From the NCBI GenBank assembly GCA_021803035.1, contig JAJZME010000047.1, positions 1 to 64,000 on the forward strand: a stretch of DNA of 64,000 nucleotides, read 5' to 3'. The notes under the pieces were generated by a model, which ran no database searches, had not been told where the DNA came from, and was given only the letters and a program-made list of their open reading frames with translations. This document shows, in pieces, positions 16,823 through 26,207 of the stretch (positions within the stretch are counted from its first letter, which is position 1; every line of letters starts with the position of its first letter). The stretch comes from Acidobacteriota bacterium (GTDB taxonomy: Bacteria; Acidobacteriota; Terriglobia; Terriglobales; Acidobacteriaceae). The translations under genes and the position numbers were made by a program.

Positions 16823-18123
16823 GCGGAGTGCCGGAGCACGATCCGTTACATCCCGAACGCGCCGGCACGCCGGAGGAGAGCAGCAGCACAAGCCCTCAAT
16901 CTCCGCGGCTGGAACAAGCTGAGAGCGCGGTCGAACCTGCGTTGCCTTTGCAGAGCGCGCAACCGGAGCAAACCGGGCCGCCAGCGCAACCGGCAGACGC
17001 CGCACAGCCGGAAGAGGTCCCCGAACCCGGGCAGTCCGGACCGCCCGCGTCATGGTCCGCGCCGGAAGCGGCGGACGGCTCCGCGCAATCGGCCGAAGCC
17101 CCGGCCCAGCCTGCTGAACCGCCGGCGCAATGGGGGCAACCCTATCCGTGGTCTGCGCCGTACCCCGCGGCGCGAAACCCGTCGTCCTATTCCTCCGCGC
17201 AATATCCATCCACGCCATTTTCATCGGCGCCATACACTGCTGCGCAGCCTCAGAATGCGGCGCCTCCGCCGGCCCCGATCTTCTCGAACTATGCGTTTCA
17301 GACCGCGCCCAAACCGTCACGCACTCCGCATCTGGGCCATCTATTGCTTCTGGCGCTACTCATGCTTTTCGTTTGGGTAGGCTTGATGATTGGCCTTGTC
17401 CTGGCGGCGAACTTGCATCTGTTCGGTTTCTCCCAGATCAATCAGCTCAAGACCGATGCCGGTTTTCTTGTCGGCAGCGAGGCAATGATTTATCTGGTCA
17501 CCTTCGGCGCATGTCTGCTCATCTTTCCTCTTGTCTGGCGCAAGGGCCTGATGGAGGGGCTGCAGTGGAACGGCGGCAGGGCGCTGCACCGCTACAAACT
17601 CCTGATCGGCTCGGCTTTTGCCTGCTTTCTGCTGGCTCTGCTCAGCGAATATGTCATGCCCGGCCCGTCGAATGCGCCCATCGACAAGATCTTCCGCGCT
17701 CCCGGCGCGCCGTGGATCATGTTCGCATTCGGCGTCACCTTTGCCCCGTTCTTTGAGGAAATGGTGTTCCGCGGCTTTATGCTGCCCGCTTTCTGCACGG
17801 CCTGTGACTGGATTGCGGAAAAAATCCGCAACGAAGATCCACCGCCGCTGTATGAAGACGGCCATCCGCATTGGTCGTTTGGCGCCATGGTCTTTGCCTC
17901 GCTGGCCACCAGCATTCCCTTTGCGTTGCTGCACGCTCCGCAAACCGGCTACTCGGTCGGTCCGTTTGTCCTGCTCGTGACCGTCAGCCTGGTGCTGTGC
18001 TGGGCACGGCTCAGTTCCCGCTCGCTGGCGGCCAGCGTCATGCTCCACGCCAGCTACAACTTCATGCTCTTCGCGCTGATGATGATCGGCACCGGAGGTT
18101 TCAAGCATCTGCACGGAATGTGA
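16819..18123 (+). CDS. CPBP-family intramembrane metalloprotease
   Basis: This 434-residue protein has a C-terminal CPBP (CAAX-like protease, ABI) domain. The three family motifs are present: EEMVFRG (EExxxR, near 313-318), FALLHAP (near 370) and HASYNF (near 411). Several transmembrane helices surround them, beginning with LLLLALLMLFVWVGLMIGLVLAA. The first 165 residues are a low-complexity region rich in proline, alanine, glutamine and serine, predicted disordered and cytoplasmic. That tail is unusually long for the family. The start overlaps the small ORF by ATGA. The substrate is unknown. Confidence 0.88.
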   Translation: MSGVPEHDPLHPERAGTPEESSSTSPQSPRLEQAESAVEPALPLQSAQPEQTGPPAQPADAAQPEEVPEPGQSGPPASWSAPEAADGSAQSAEAPAQPAEPPAQWGQPYPWSAPYPAARNPSSYSSAQYPSTPFSSAPYTAAQPQNAAPPPAPIFSNYAFQTAPKPSRTPHLGHLLLLALLMLFVWVGLMIGLVLAANLHLFGFSQINQLKTDAGFLVGSEAMIYLVTFGACLLIFPLVWRKGLMEGLQWNGGRALHRYKLLIGSAFACFLLALLSEYVMPGPSNAPIDKIFRAPGAPWIMFAFGVTFAPFFEEMVFRGFMLPAFCTACDWIAEKIRNEDPPPLYEDGHPHWSFGAMVFASLATSIPFALLHAPQTGYSVGPFVLLVTVSLVLCWARLSSRSLAASVMLHASYNFMLFALMMIGTGGFKHLHGM

Positions 18124-18131
18124 AAGGGCAG

Positions 18132-18180
18132 TTCTCAGCTTTCGGCTTTTGGCTGAAGGCTGAGAGCTAAAAAGCTGTTT
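18132..18180. terminator. Imperfect hairpin between CPBP gene and pyrE
   Basis: TCTCAGC (18133-18139) pairs with GCTGAGA (18159-18165). The inner arms TTTCGGC and GGCTGAAG continue the stem imperfectly, and AAAAAGCTGTTTT follows. It is compatible with a terminator for the CPBP gene just upstream of pyrE. Confidence 0.45.
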
Positions 18181-18202
18181 TCCCCCATTACAATCAACCT
18201 TG

Positions 18203-18817
18203 ATGACCACTCCGACCCACTCCCAACAACTTCTCTCGCTCGTCGCCCGTCTCAGCTTTCGCCTCGGCCAGTTCAAACTCTCCGCGGGCGGCACCAGCGA
18301 CTACTACATCGACTGCCGCATCACCACGCTCCACGCCGAAGGGGGACGGCTAACGGGGCACGCGATCCTCGATCTGCTGGAGGCACACGGCATCGAGGCG
18401 GAGGCTGTCGGCGGGCTGACCATGGGCGCCGATCCCATCGTCTCCAATGTGGCCACGGCCAGCGCATGGCGCGCCATCTCGCGCCCCGGCGCGCCGCTGT
18501 TGCACGGGTTTCTGGTCCGCAAGGCGGAAAAGACACACGGCACATCGCGCCGTATCGAAGGCCACTGCCGCGAAGGCGCGCGCGTCGTGATCGTCGACGA
18601 CGTCTGCACCACCGGTGCTTCCACCATTGCCGCGGTTGAGGCGGCGCGCGAAGCCGGCATGACAGTGGCTGCCGTGGTCTGCATTGTCGAGCGCGAAGAA
18701 GCCAACGGCCGCCCCGCGGTCGAGGCCGCCGCGGCCGGCGCGCCGTTTCTGCGCCTGTTCACCGCCAAAGAGGTGCGCGCGGAACACGAAAAGCAGCTCC
18801 AGGCCGCCGGCGCTTAG
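18203..18817 (+). CDS. pyrE: Orotate phosphoribosyltransferase
   Basis: This 204-residue enzyme converts orotate and PRPP to orotidine monophosphate in pyrimidine synthesis. The PRPP-binding motif VVIVDDVCTTGAS lies at 128-140. The N-terminal FKLSAGGTSDYYIDCR is the orotate-site signature, and the catalytic-loop lysines are in VRKAEKTHGT. A TTG at 18200 directly precedes the ATG at 18203; the ATG is preferred. It is convergent with the flavoprotein gene, 23 bases away. No other pyr gene is in the window. Confidence 0.95.
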   Translation: MTTPTHSQQLLSLVARLSFRLGQFKLSAGGTSDYYIDCRITTLHAEGGRLTGHAILDLLEAHGIEAEAVGGLTMGADPIVSNVATASAWRAISRPGAPLLHGFLVRKAEKTHGTSRRIEGHCREGARVVIVDDVCTTGASTIAAVEAAREAGMTVAAVVCIVEREEANGRPAVEAAAAGAPFLRLFTAKEVRAEHEKQLQAAGA

Positions 18818-18840
18818 ACCGCTGATCTTGCGCGGTGGCG

Positions 18841-20868
18841 CTACCAGGCGCTGCCGTGCTTCACTTCGACGTCTTCCTTGATGGTGCACAGGGCGTGGTT
18901 CCATACGACATCATGCACAAACTCAGGGAACAGGAGCCTGCCGGTCTTCCACAGCGCGCGGCTGACAATGCCCTTCCCTTTCTTGTAGTCGAACGCCGCG
19001 TATACTGCCAGCCTGCGGTTTTCGTCCCTGGTGGGAGCAATGTCGAAGATGAGTTTCCCGTGCTGCACAAGCTTCTCATCGGCCTCATACAGCAAGGTCT
19101 CGGAGCCGACCCTCCGCGTCAATCGCAGTTCCGCACCCAACTTTGCAAACGGCACCCTGTACCGGATCACCGCCCCAACCTGGTTGGGCGTACCCTGAAT
19201 CTGCCGCAGGTCGATGAATCGCGGCTTGACGAATCTTGCATCGGGCCGGCCATACCGGGCGAGTTCCTTCATGATCTCTTCATTGGAGCCGTGAATCTTG
19301 ATCTCGTACATCCGTTCGAAGTCCGGCGATTGGCCCAGTTCCATTTCCAGGCTTGAGGCCAGATGCTGCCTGAGCCCGTCGCGCTTTTCCTTGACCACGA
19401 CTGCCGGATAGCGGCCGTAATCGCCCCAGCGAACCCCCAACAACATCTCGCAGATCATGTTTCTCAGCGTGACAGCCGCGCCGACCACGACCGACCGCAG
19501 CACCTTGTAGCCGCACATCTCGCAGAGCACCTCGCGATAGTCGGACATGCCGCTGGCGATCTTCCAGAGCATGGAGCTGAGAGGACGGCTCCGTTGATCG
19601 TGCACCTTATATTCGGTGGCGAACGCCTGGTACACAATGCGGCTCAACAAAGGCGTGCTGAATGCAGCCCTGCTTACGGCAAATACGATTCGTCCGAAGC
19701 GATTGTCGGCAACCAGCCATTTGACTGTCTTTCCGTAGCCCCGGGCAAGCGATCGTTCGTCGATTCCTTCATGGAGCACGGTAAGTGCGAGCTGACTTGC
19801 GGTCGCATGCGCCGAGTAGAGGCCGTCCTTGTTCAATCGCGAACCGACCGCGTCGCCGATGATGGCAAACCGGTTTCCGAAAGGAGAGATGGCTGTGGTC
19901 ACGGTCATTCGGGGAGCGCAGGCACAGGCCAGCGGAGCAGCCGCAATGCCCGGCAGGATGCGGTCAACCTGCGGAAGCGTGAGAAATGCCTGGATGATCT
20001 GGCGGCTGTCCTGCGGCAGGACGGCGTGGTCGGCAAAATTCCCAATCATCGCCACAGTCAGGAACCTGCCCTTGGGAATGAGCGCCGTATGTTCCAGCGC
20101 GAGATCCCTGGAACCGTACTCGATGAAATAAATCTCCCGGTTCATATTGCGTTTGAGAAAGTCCTCGCCCACATCCAGTTCAAAGATGAGCGTGCGCCGG
20201 GATTTTCCGGAAACGAACGATGGATTCATTCGCTTGATGGATGCGATGAAGCCGTCGGCGCGATCATCGAAGCCATAATGCGAATTGATGCCGGATGCGA
20301 TGCCGACAAAGCTTGCTTCGAGCAGGAAGATTTCTCCCGATGGCCGCTTGATGGACACAACCGGCAGGCCCGATGGGTTGTAAGCGATGCTCTGAGCTTC
20401 TCCATATTGAATCCGCGCGCCCGCCCTGACCGCTTCCCCCAGTAAGAATCCGTCGAAGCCCGCTGGCCTGCCGGTCTTTCTGCCGGGCAGCGAGCCCCTG
20501 TACACGGAGTACATTCTCTTGTCGTCAGGCACGCGCAGGCGCACATTCTTCCACTGGCCGTGAATCCACACGTAATCGATGTGCCCCTGGATAATCTCGT
20601 CTGGAACGGTGAGCCCGCAGCCGTCGAGGATTTCGTTCAGCCTGGGCGAGACAATGCCCGCGCAGAAGTTGCACCCTCTGCATTGAAAGCCTTCGAAATT
20701 CGGTTCAGCCGGGCCGCGCTTCTCAACAATGACAACGTCAATCTGGCGGTCGAGCTGTCTGGCTTCGCGAAGAAGATGGATGGCAAAAAAGGAACCGGCC
20801 GGTCCGCCGCCGATGATGGCTACGCGATCACCATTCTTGAGGCTCGTCGATTGAGCCGGAGCTTTCAT
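18841..20868 (-). CDS. FAD-dependent oxidoreductase with C-terminal extra domain
   Basis: This 675-residue protein starts with a Rossmann FAD motif (VAIIGGGPAGSFFA, 16-29). The second FAD motif, FAIIGDAVGSRLNKDG, is of the geranylgeranyl-reductase/halogenase-like type. A CxxCxxC triad lies at C63, C66 and C69 (FQCRGCNFCAG), close to the FAD site. Another cysteine pair (LCEMCGY) occurs in the middle, so a metal or Fe-S site is possible. The last 200 residues (from about SLEMELGQSP) lie outside the flavin domain and have an alternating strand pattern that could be START-like; that is inference. GGAAAAGAG precedes the ATG. The substrate is unknown; lipid or isoprenoid reduction is the best guess. 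Confidence 0.75.
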   Translation of the reverse strand: MKAPAQSTSLKNGDRVAIIGGGPAGSFFAIHLLREARQLDRQIDVVIVEKRGPAEPNFEGFQCRGCNFCAGIVSPRLNEILDGCGLTVPDEIIQGHIDYVWIHGQWKNVRLRVPDDKRMYSVYRGSLPGRKTGRPAGFDGFLLGEAVRAGARIQYGEAQSIAYNPSGLPVVSIKRPSGEIFLLEASFVGIASGINSHYGFDDRADGFIASIKRMNPSFVSGKSRRTLIFELDVGEDFLKRNMNREIYFIEYGSRDLALEHTALIPKGRFLTVAMIGNFADHAVLPQDSRQIIQAFLTLPQVDRILPGIAAAPLACACAPRMTVTTAISPFGNRFAIIGDAVGSRLNKDGLYSAHATASQLALTVLHEGIDERSLARGYGKTVKWLVADNRFGRIVFAVSRAAFSTPLLSRIVYQAFATEYKVHDQRSRPLSSMLWKIASGMSDYREVLCEMCGYKVLRSVVVGAAVTLRNMICEMLLGVRWGDYGRYPAVVVKEKRDGLRQHLASSLEMELGQSPDFERMYEIKIHGSNEEIMKELARYGRPDARFVKPRFIDLRQIQGTPNQVGAVIRYRVPFAKLGAELRLTRRVGSETLLYEADEKLVQHGKLIFDIAPTRDENRRLAVYAAFDYKKGKGIVSRALWKTGRLLFPEFVHDVVWNHALCTIKEDVEVKHGSAW

Positions 20869-21206
20869 TCTCTTTTCCGTGCCAGAGAACGCACCTATCC
20901 GCTTGCCCAGTTCCGCAGCATGGAAACCCGGCAGCCAGACCTGGCGCCCTCGTGATGGTGTACTTCAGAACTATGGCCCAGCTTATGCGCGCAATGCAAC
21001 ACATTCTTGCTGCATCCCGCGCATCGTTCAAGGGCGCCGCCTGCGCGAACGCCCAAGAGAAACCTTTGCCGGAAGCTATCCCGACAAACTCCCCGCGCGG
21101 CCGAACGGCGCAAGGCCCATGAGCCGGACCACAGCATCAAAGCGCTTGACACCAATGTCTTTTCCCAATTAACTAACACTGTTACACATCGCGTGCCGGA
21201 AAACCC
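20869..21206. other. Divergent intergenic region
   Basis: The region separates the leftward flavoprotein from the rightward esterase-like gene. Short open frames here are not supported by ribosome binding sites or by composition. I see no recognisable operator. Confidence 0.45.
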
Positions 21207-23210
21207 ATGAGACCCAAATTTCTGCTCCCCGCATTCCTGCTTCTTGCCAGCACAGTTGCCGTGGCCCAAACCGTTCCCGGGACCATCAACCAGTTTCTGC
21301 CGCAGCAACTGCAATCCTCGCAGGTTGTCACGTACCAGATGCAGCAGTACCTGATGGCGCGGGTGCCCAAGCTTCCACATCCCGCCAGTGCCGCGCAATG
21401 GACCGCCGAGGCACAGCAGATCCGGCAGCACATTTTGAATCACGTCATCTATCACGGGTGGCCGAAGGCCTGGATTGATTCTCCGCCCAAGTTTGAAGAC
21501 GTGGGCCCGGCGCCTGTTCCAGCCGGGGCCGGCTACCGCGCGGAGAAATTCCGCTACGAGATTGTTCCGGGTTTCTACTCCACCGCCGTTCTCTACGAGC
21601 CGGCGCATCTCACGGGCAAGGTTCCGGCGGTGCTCGATGTACTGGGCCACTATCCAACGGGAAAGTCGATGCCCTTCCAGCAGAAGCTGTGCATCAACGA
21701 GGCGCTGCGCGGCATGATCGCTTTGAGCCTGGCCTTCGTCAACGAAGGCGAGATGCAAAACCAGTGGAATGGGCACTACTTCGGAGCGGACCTGGACCTG
21801 GTTGGAACGAGCGGCGTGGGCCTGTTCTACATCGCGATGCGCCGCGGCCTCGACTATCTGTATGACGATCCGCATGTGGACAGAAACCGCATTGCCATGA
21901 CGGGCCAGTCAGGCGGAGGCTGGCAAACCATCTTACTCAGCTCGCTTGATCCGAGGGTGACGGTATCGATCCCCGTGGCGGGCTTTGCATCGCTTCAAGG
22001 CCGTTTTGAGCGGATCCCCGGAGAGCCGGGTGATTACGAGCAGTTGGCGCCGGATCTGATGAAAGGCTACGGCTACCAGACCCTGGTTGCGCTGCGCGCG
22101 CCAAGGCCGACGCTGGAACTGAACAACGCCGAGGACTCCTGCTGCTTCCGCGCGCCGCTGGTCAAGCCTTACATCTACGACGAAATCAAACCCTTCTTCG
22201 CGCTCTACGGCAAGCAGGATGCTTTCAGCTTCCACGCCGATACGCAGGTGCTGGCGCACAATTACGATCATGACAACCGGCAGCAGGCCTACCGCTTCCT
22301 CGACAAATGGTTCAACCTGCCCAACAAGCCGGATGAAATCCCCGTGGGTCAGGACATCGATAGTTATAGCCAGCTCGCCGCGGGAGTACCGGCCAATAAT
22401 CAGACCATTCTGGGACTGGCCAAGCAGTTCGCGTCGAAACTTCAGCATCCGGCGGCTCCAACCGCCCCCGCGGCCCGGACAGCGTGGACAAAGACCGAAC
22501 GCGCCCAGCTCGTCAAGGTGGTCAATTATCAGCCGGTCACGGTGGAGCATCCATGGTACATGACCGACACGGACCACAACACCGTCAAATCCATTTCCTT
22601 CCGCTTTGCCATGAGCAACGGATTGAGCGCAACCGGCGTATGGATCAAATCAGCCTGGACGCCGAAGGGCGCGCCGCTGACGGTAATCATCAATGACGGC
22701 GGCCGGGCAGCCGCGGACCACGAGGTGTGGGATCACTATCCCGCGGTCGGTTACAGTGTTGAGAGCGGGCACCAGGTGCTGGTGCTCTCCATTCTCTTTA
22801 CCGGCGACGCCAATCCGATCCACCGCGATATCGACAGCTTTGGCTACATGATGGGTTCCGTGGGCACACCGCCGCTGGGACTGGAAGCGGCGCAGTTGAT
22901 CGGCATTGCGCGCTGGGCCCAGCAGCGCTGGCATCCGTCGCGCGTCACGCTGGAAAGCACAGGCTACCGGATGCAGGTGGTTTCGCTGGTGGCAGGCGCG
23001 CTGGAGCCGCAACTGTTCAAGAGCATCACCATTTATCAGGGGATGCGCAGTCTCAACTATCTTCTGGATAAGCCGGTGCTTTCTTCCAGGGTTCCCGACA
23101 TGTTCTGCCGCGATTTCTACAAGGACTTCGATTTGAATATGCTGAAGGCCATGGCGGAGCCCGCGGCGGTGACCGAACTGGATTACGTGCAGGCTACGCC
23201 CGCCCAATAG
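21207..23210 (+). CDS. Secreted alpha/beta-hydrolase (esterase-like)
   Basis: This 667-residue protein has a signal peptide (LLPAFLLLASTVAVAQ). The first half is an alpha/beta-hydrolase with nucleophile elbow GQSGGG (S235) and a preceding oxyanion-type strand (VPAVLDVLGHYP). This resembles acetyl-xylan or glucuronoyl esterase-like enzymes. A histidine such as that in QVLAHNYDHDN may complete the triad. The second half (from about residue 430) again looks hydrolase-like (PLTVIINDGG, HQVLVLSILFTGD) but lacks a serine elbow, so it may be a degenerate duplicate domain. It is convergent with a GH92 mannosidase, consistent with glycan breakdown outside the cell. Confidence 0.78.
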   Translation: MRPKFLLPAFLLLASTVAVAQTVPGTINQFLPQQLQSSQVVTYQMQQYLMARVPKLPHPASAAQWTAEAQQIRQHILNHVIYHGWPKAWIDSPPKFEDVGPAPVPAGAGYRAEKFRYEIVPGFYSTAVLYEPAHLTGKVPAVLDVLGHYPTGKSMPFQQKLCINEALRGMIALSLAFVNEGEMQNQWNGHYFGADLDLVGTSGVGLFYIAMRRGLDYLYDDPHVDRNRIAMTGQSGGGWQTILLSSLDPRVTVSIPVAGFASLQGRFERIPGEPGDYEQLAPDLMKGYGYQTLVALRAPRPTLELNNAEDSCCFRAPLVKPYIYDEIKPFFALYGKQDAFSFHADTQVLAHNYDHDNRQQAYRFLDKWFNLPNKPDEIPVGQDIDSYSQLAAGVPANNQTILGLAKQFASKLQHPAAPTAPAARTAWTKTERAQLVKVVNYQPVTVEHPWYMTDTDHNTVKSISFRFAMSNGLSATGVWIKSAWTPKGAPLTVIINDGGRAAADHEVWDHYPAVGYSVESGHQVLVLSILFTGDANPIHRDIDSFGYMMGSVGTPPLGLEAAQLIGIARWAQQRWHPSRVTLESTGYRMQVVSLVAGALEPQLFKSITIYQGMRSLNYLLDKPVLSSRVPDMFCRDFYKDFDLNMLKAMAEPAAVTELDYVQATPAQ

Positions 23211-23248
23211 CGCTTGCGCAACAGCGGCTTGCAACGCTATAGCGCGTG

Positions 23249-23279
23249 GATGGCTGAAGACGAGAGATCTTCAGCCATC
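23249..23279. terminator. Perfect 12-bp hairpin between convergent genes
   Basis: GATGGCTGAAGA (23249-23260) and TCTTCAGCCATC (23268-23279) form an uninterrupted stem with a 7-base loop. It lies between the stop of the esterase-like gene and that of the GH92 gene, suggesting a bidirectional terminator. There is no U-tract. Confidence 0.5.
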
Positions 23280-23377
23280 ACGCTGCTTGCCCGCGGTTGC
23301 ATGGAACGGCTCCACTTCCTTCGCGAACGCACATCAGCAAATCTGTTTCGCGCATATCACTCCCTGGGCAAACGCGA

Positions 23378-25843
23378 TCACGGCTTCTCGTTGTTCAATG
23401 ACGGCGGCGCATCTTTCGGCGCCGAGGCCCAGGATTTGTCCGGCTTTGCACTGACCGCAAAGCTGAGCGTGCCGCCATCGGCAATCGAATGGAAGGAGAT
23501 CCAGTTCCGCTTGTACGCTTTGCCGTTGAGCCGCACGCTCTGAATGTACGGCTCGTTTGCGGGAGTGCCATGCGCCTCAATCGTGAATGTTTGCCCCGCG
23601 TAGGGAGCATGGAGACGAATCACGACCTTGGGAAAGTCCGGGCCCACCAATTCGTAAGCCAGGCTGGCCGGATCCACACTGTAGATCCCCATCATGCTCA
23701 TCACGGCCCACGATGACATCTCGCCGCAGTCGTCGTTGCCGGGTATGCCATTGGGCGCATCGGTGTAATTTTCGTCGAGCACGCGGCGCACGACACGCTG
23801 CGATTCCCACGGCATGCCGGAGAAATTGAACTCGAACGGCGCTTCCAGATCGGTTTCGTTGTAAGGGTTGTAGTACTGGGCGTACCAGCCCGGTGTCTTG
23901 TAATCAAAAAACTTCGTGAGCCGCTGATTAAACAGATCCGGCCCCATGGCATGGATTACCCAGGCCAGATCCGCCGGCTCAAGCCACTGATAATGCCAGC
24001 CGCTGCCTTCGATAAAGCCGTGATTGCTCTGGAGTGGATCGAAGTTCGGCACCCATTGGCCGTCGGAATAACGCGGCCGGAAGAAGCGGTCCTGCTTGTC
24101 GAACACATTGCGATAGTAGAGGGCGCGGTTATAAAGAATTTTGGCGTCCGCCGTCTTGCCCAAATTCTTGGCGAGTTGGTAAAGCGAAGCATAAGCAATG
24201 GCGTCTTCCTGCAGTTGCGAGACGGAGCCGTAGGAGACCTTGTCGTAGGGCACGTAATGAAGCTTGTTGATCCATTTAATTCCCGCCTCACCGGTATAAG
24301 GATGGCCTGGCGGCGCAGCCTGCGTGGCGTCCTTGAACATGCCATCCCAGGCGGCTTTCATATCGAATCCGTGCAGACCGTCAAGCCAGGCGGTGGCAAC
24401 AACCACGCTTAGCGGGCTGCCTGCCATGACGTTGGTATAGAGATTGATCTGCGGCCAGCGGCCGATCCATCCGCCCTGCTGGTACATGAGCGCGATGGAT
24501 TGGGCCATGTCCTCCATGCGCTGCGGCTCGATCATGGCCAACAGCGGCATTTCGCTTCGATAGATGTCCCAGCCCGAGTAGTTAGCGTAAACCAGATGCC
24601 CGGGGGCAACACGGTGAATCTTGCCGTCGAAGCCGGGATAGCGCCCATCGGCATCGCTGAAGATGCTGGGCATCAGCAGACTGTGATAAAGAGCCGTATA
24701 GAAGACCGTGCGCCGGCCGGCGCTGCCGCCGGAGACATGAATGACATTCAACGCCTTATTCCATGCCGCCTGGGCTGCACTGCGAATCTGCGAGAAGTCT
24801 TTGCCGGCAGCCTCTGTCTTGAGATTGTTCTCCGCACCTTCGGCATCTACATAGGAGATAGCGATCCTGGCAGTGATGGTCTGCGGGCGCGCCTCGGACG
24901 CCCATGTTGCGTAGGCGCCAGTCCACCCCTCGTGCGACAACTGCTGTGCCGCGCGGCTGCCGGCAGTGATGGCTCCCGGTCCTCCGTATTTTGCGCCGCT
25001 CCAGGTTCCGAAAGAAGAAAACGGCCGGCTGAAGGTCATCACAAAGTAGACTTTGTAAGTCTGCCTGTTGCTGCAGAAGGCGCGATCCTCGACAAAGCCC
25101 GCAATCTGGCGATCGCCTGTTATATGCACCGCAGCGGCTGTCGTGTAGTTCAGCGTGCGACTGATGGGAACCAGAATGTTGGCGGCCTTGCCGGCGGGAA
25201 ATGTAAATCGCGCAATGCCGGTGCGGTCGGTGGCGCTCAATTCAGCGTTGATATGCCATTGCAGCAGGCGCACCTGGTAGTAACCGGGGGCAGCCGTCTC
25301 CATTTTGTGCGAATAAGGCGATTGGAAGTCGTCGACCTGCGTCAGCACTGGTCCGGTGGTTGCGGTGAAGAACACATCGCCTTCGTTGGCGCAGCCGGGG
25401 CCGCTCATGTGCGTCATGCTGAAGCCCTGGATAGCGGTGTCCGCATAGTGATAACCATAGCCGTGACTTTCCGTGTCGGGGCTGAGCTGAACCATGCCGA
25501 AAGGCATTGCCGCTCCAGGGAAAAGGTTGATCCCGCCGCCCGGCCCGCTGCCAGTGCCAATGAACGGATTCACGTAGGCAATGGGTCCGGCTGCCGGCGA
25601 TGGCTGCGCCGTCATCGAGCACGCAGCCAGCGATGCAAGGCCGCATAACACGGCAGTACGTTTCACAAGCCGGAACGATTCAGCGCCCTTTCGTAGCGTG
25701 CGATGCGCAGAACGCCGGGATTTGAGTTGCTCGGGCTGCGGCGATTCACAAGGCGGTTGTGCGGAGGCTGTTGGGGGAAAATCCGGCTTCAAGAAACGCT
25801 TCGCAAGAGTTAGCCAGCATGCTGGATACCTTTTTAGACGCAT
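23378..25843 (-). CDS. GH92-family alpha-mannosidase
   Basis: This 821-residue protein is a glycoside hydrolase family 92 enzyme. These are calcium-dependent exo-acting alpha-mannosidases. Family signatures are NLFPGAAMPFGMVQLSPDT, YGYHYADTAIQGFSMTHMSGPGC and, near 700, GNDDCGEMSSW, which carries the catalytic acidic residues. A lipobox-like LAAC with a hydrophobic stretch lies at residues 63-75. That would fit a lipoprotein signal starting from the GTG at 25666. However, the ATG at 25843 has a far better ribosome binding site (GAGGAGAGGAT), so I keep the longer form. The 59-residue leader before the signal is odd. Confidence 0.88.
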   Translation of the reverse strand: MRLKRYPACWLTLAKRFLKPDFPPTASAQPPCESPQPEQLKSRRSAHRTLRKGAESFRLVKRTAVLCGLASLAACSMTAQPSPAAGPIAYVNPFIGTGSGPGGGINLFPGAAMPFGMVQLSPDTESHGYGYHYADTAIQGFSMTHMSGPGCANEGDVFFTATTGPVLTQVDDFQSPYSHKMETAAPGYYQVRLLQWHINAELSATDRTGIARFTFPAGKAANILVPISRTLNYTTAAAVHITGDRQIAGFVEDRAFCSNRQTYKVYFVMTFSRPFSSFGTWSGAKYGGPGAITAGSRAAQQLSHEGWTGAYATWASEARPQTITARIAISYVDAEGAENNLKTEAAGKDFSQIRSAAQAAWNKALNVIHVSGGSAGRRTVFYTALYHSLLMPSIFSDADGRYPGFDGKIHRVAPGHLVYANYSGWDIYRSEMPLLAMIEPQRMEDMAQSIALMYQQGGWIGRWPQINLYTNVMAGSPLSVVVATAWLDGLHGFDMKAAWDGMFKDATQAAPPGHPYTGEAGIKWINKLHYVPYDKVSYGSVSQLQEDAIAYASLYQLAKNLGKTADAKILYNRALYYRNVFDKQDRFFRPRYSDGQWVPNFDPLQSNHGFIEGSGWHYQWLEPADLAWVIHAMGPDLFNQRLTKFFDYKTPGWYAQYYNPYNETDLEAPFEFNFSGMPWESQRVVRRVLDENYTDAPNGIPGNDDCGEMSSWAVMSMMGIYSVDPASLAYELVGPDFPKVVIRLHAPYAGQTFTIEAHGTPANEPYIQSVRLNGKAYKRNWISFHSIADGGTLSFAVSAKPDKSWASAPKDAPPSLNNEKP

Positions 25844-25854
25844 ATCCTCTCCTC
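25844..25854 (-). promoter_or_regulatory. Strong ribosome binding site for the GH92 gene
   Basis: On the minus strand the bases read GAGGAGAGGAT directly before the ATG at 25843. This favours the long start over the internal GTG at 25666, although the apparent export signal begins only at the latter. Confidence 0.5.
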
Positions 25855-26050
25855 GCGGCTTTCGATCCGATTGTAACGCCTAAGCCTGCCCTGCCTAACC
25901 ATGTCGCAGCCAATATCGCGGGAGCGATGGATGGTCCATAACTGTACGACCAGATACCTGGATTGATCCGGCTATTCTTGGACAGCAATGTGACATGACA
26001 GGGTTGATTCACCTATGCAGAAGACAACAAACGCGCGCCGGGCATCTCAG

Positions 26051-26185
26051 TTATTGGCAACCGCTCTCGTCCGGGAAGGGAAAGAACCGCGATAGGTTCT
26101 CTGCGAGCGTGTCGGAGTAACTGTCGAACGCGGCATATTTTTCGCGGACGGGCGCTTCTGCGTTCGTTCCGGTGGCGGTCGGCAT
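26051..26185 (-). CDS. Short ORF downstream of transposase remnant
   Basis: This is a 44-residue open frame starting MPTATGTNAE and ending FPFPDESGCQ. It lies just downstream of the transposase remnant in a different frame, and a stop lies five codons before the ATG. It could be the frameshifted end of the element or noise. No function is assigned. Confidence 0.2.
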   Translation of the reverse strand: MPTATGTNAEAPVREKYAAFDSYSDTLAENLSRFFPFPDESGCQ

Positions 26186-26207
26186 TGCTGAGGCTGATTT
26201 TCACTTG

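Noticed and set aside
16340-17320. Minus-strand 326-codon frame across uvrA end and CPBP start
   Set aside because: It is an arginine/alanine-rich shadow of two well-supported plus-strand genes.
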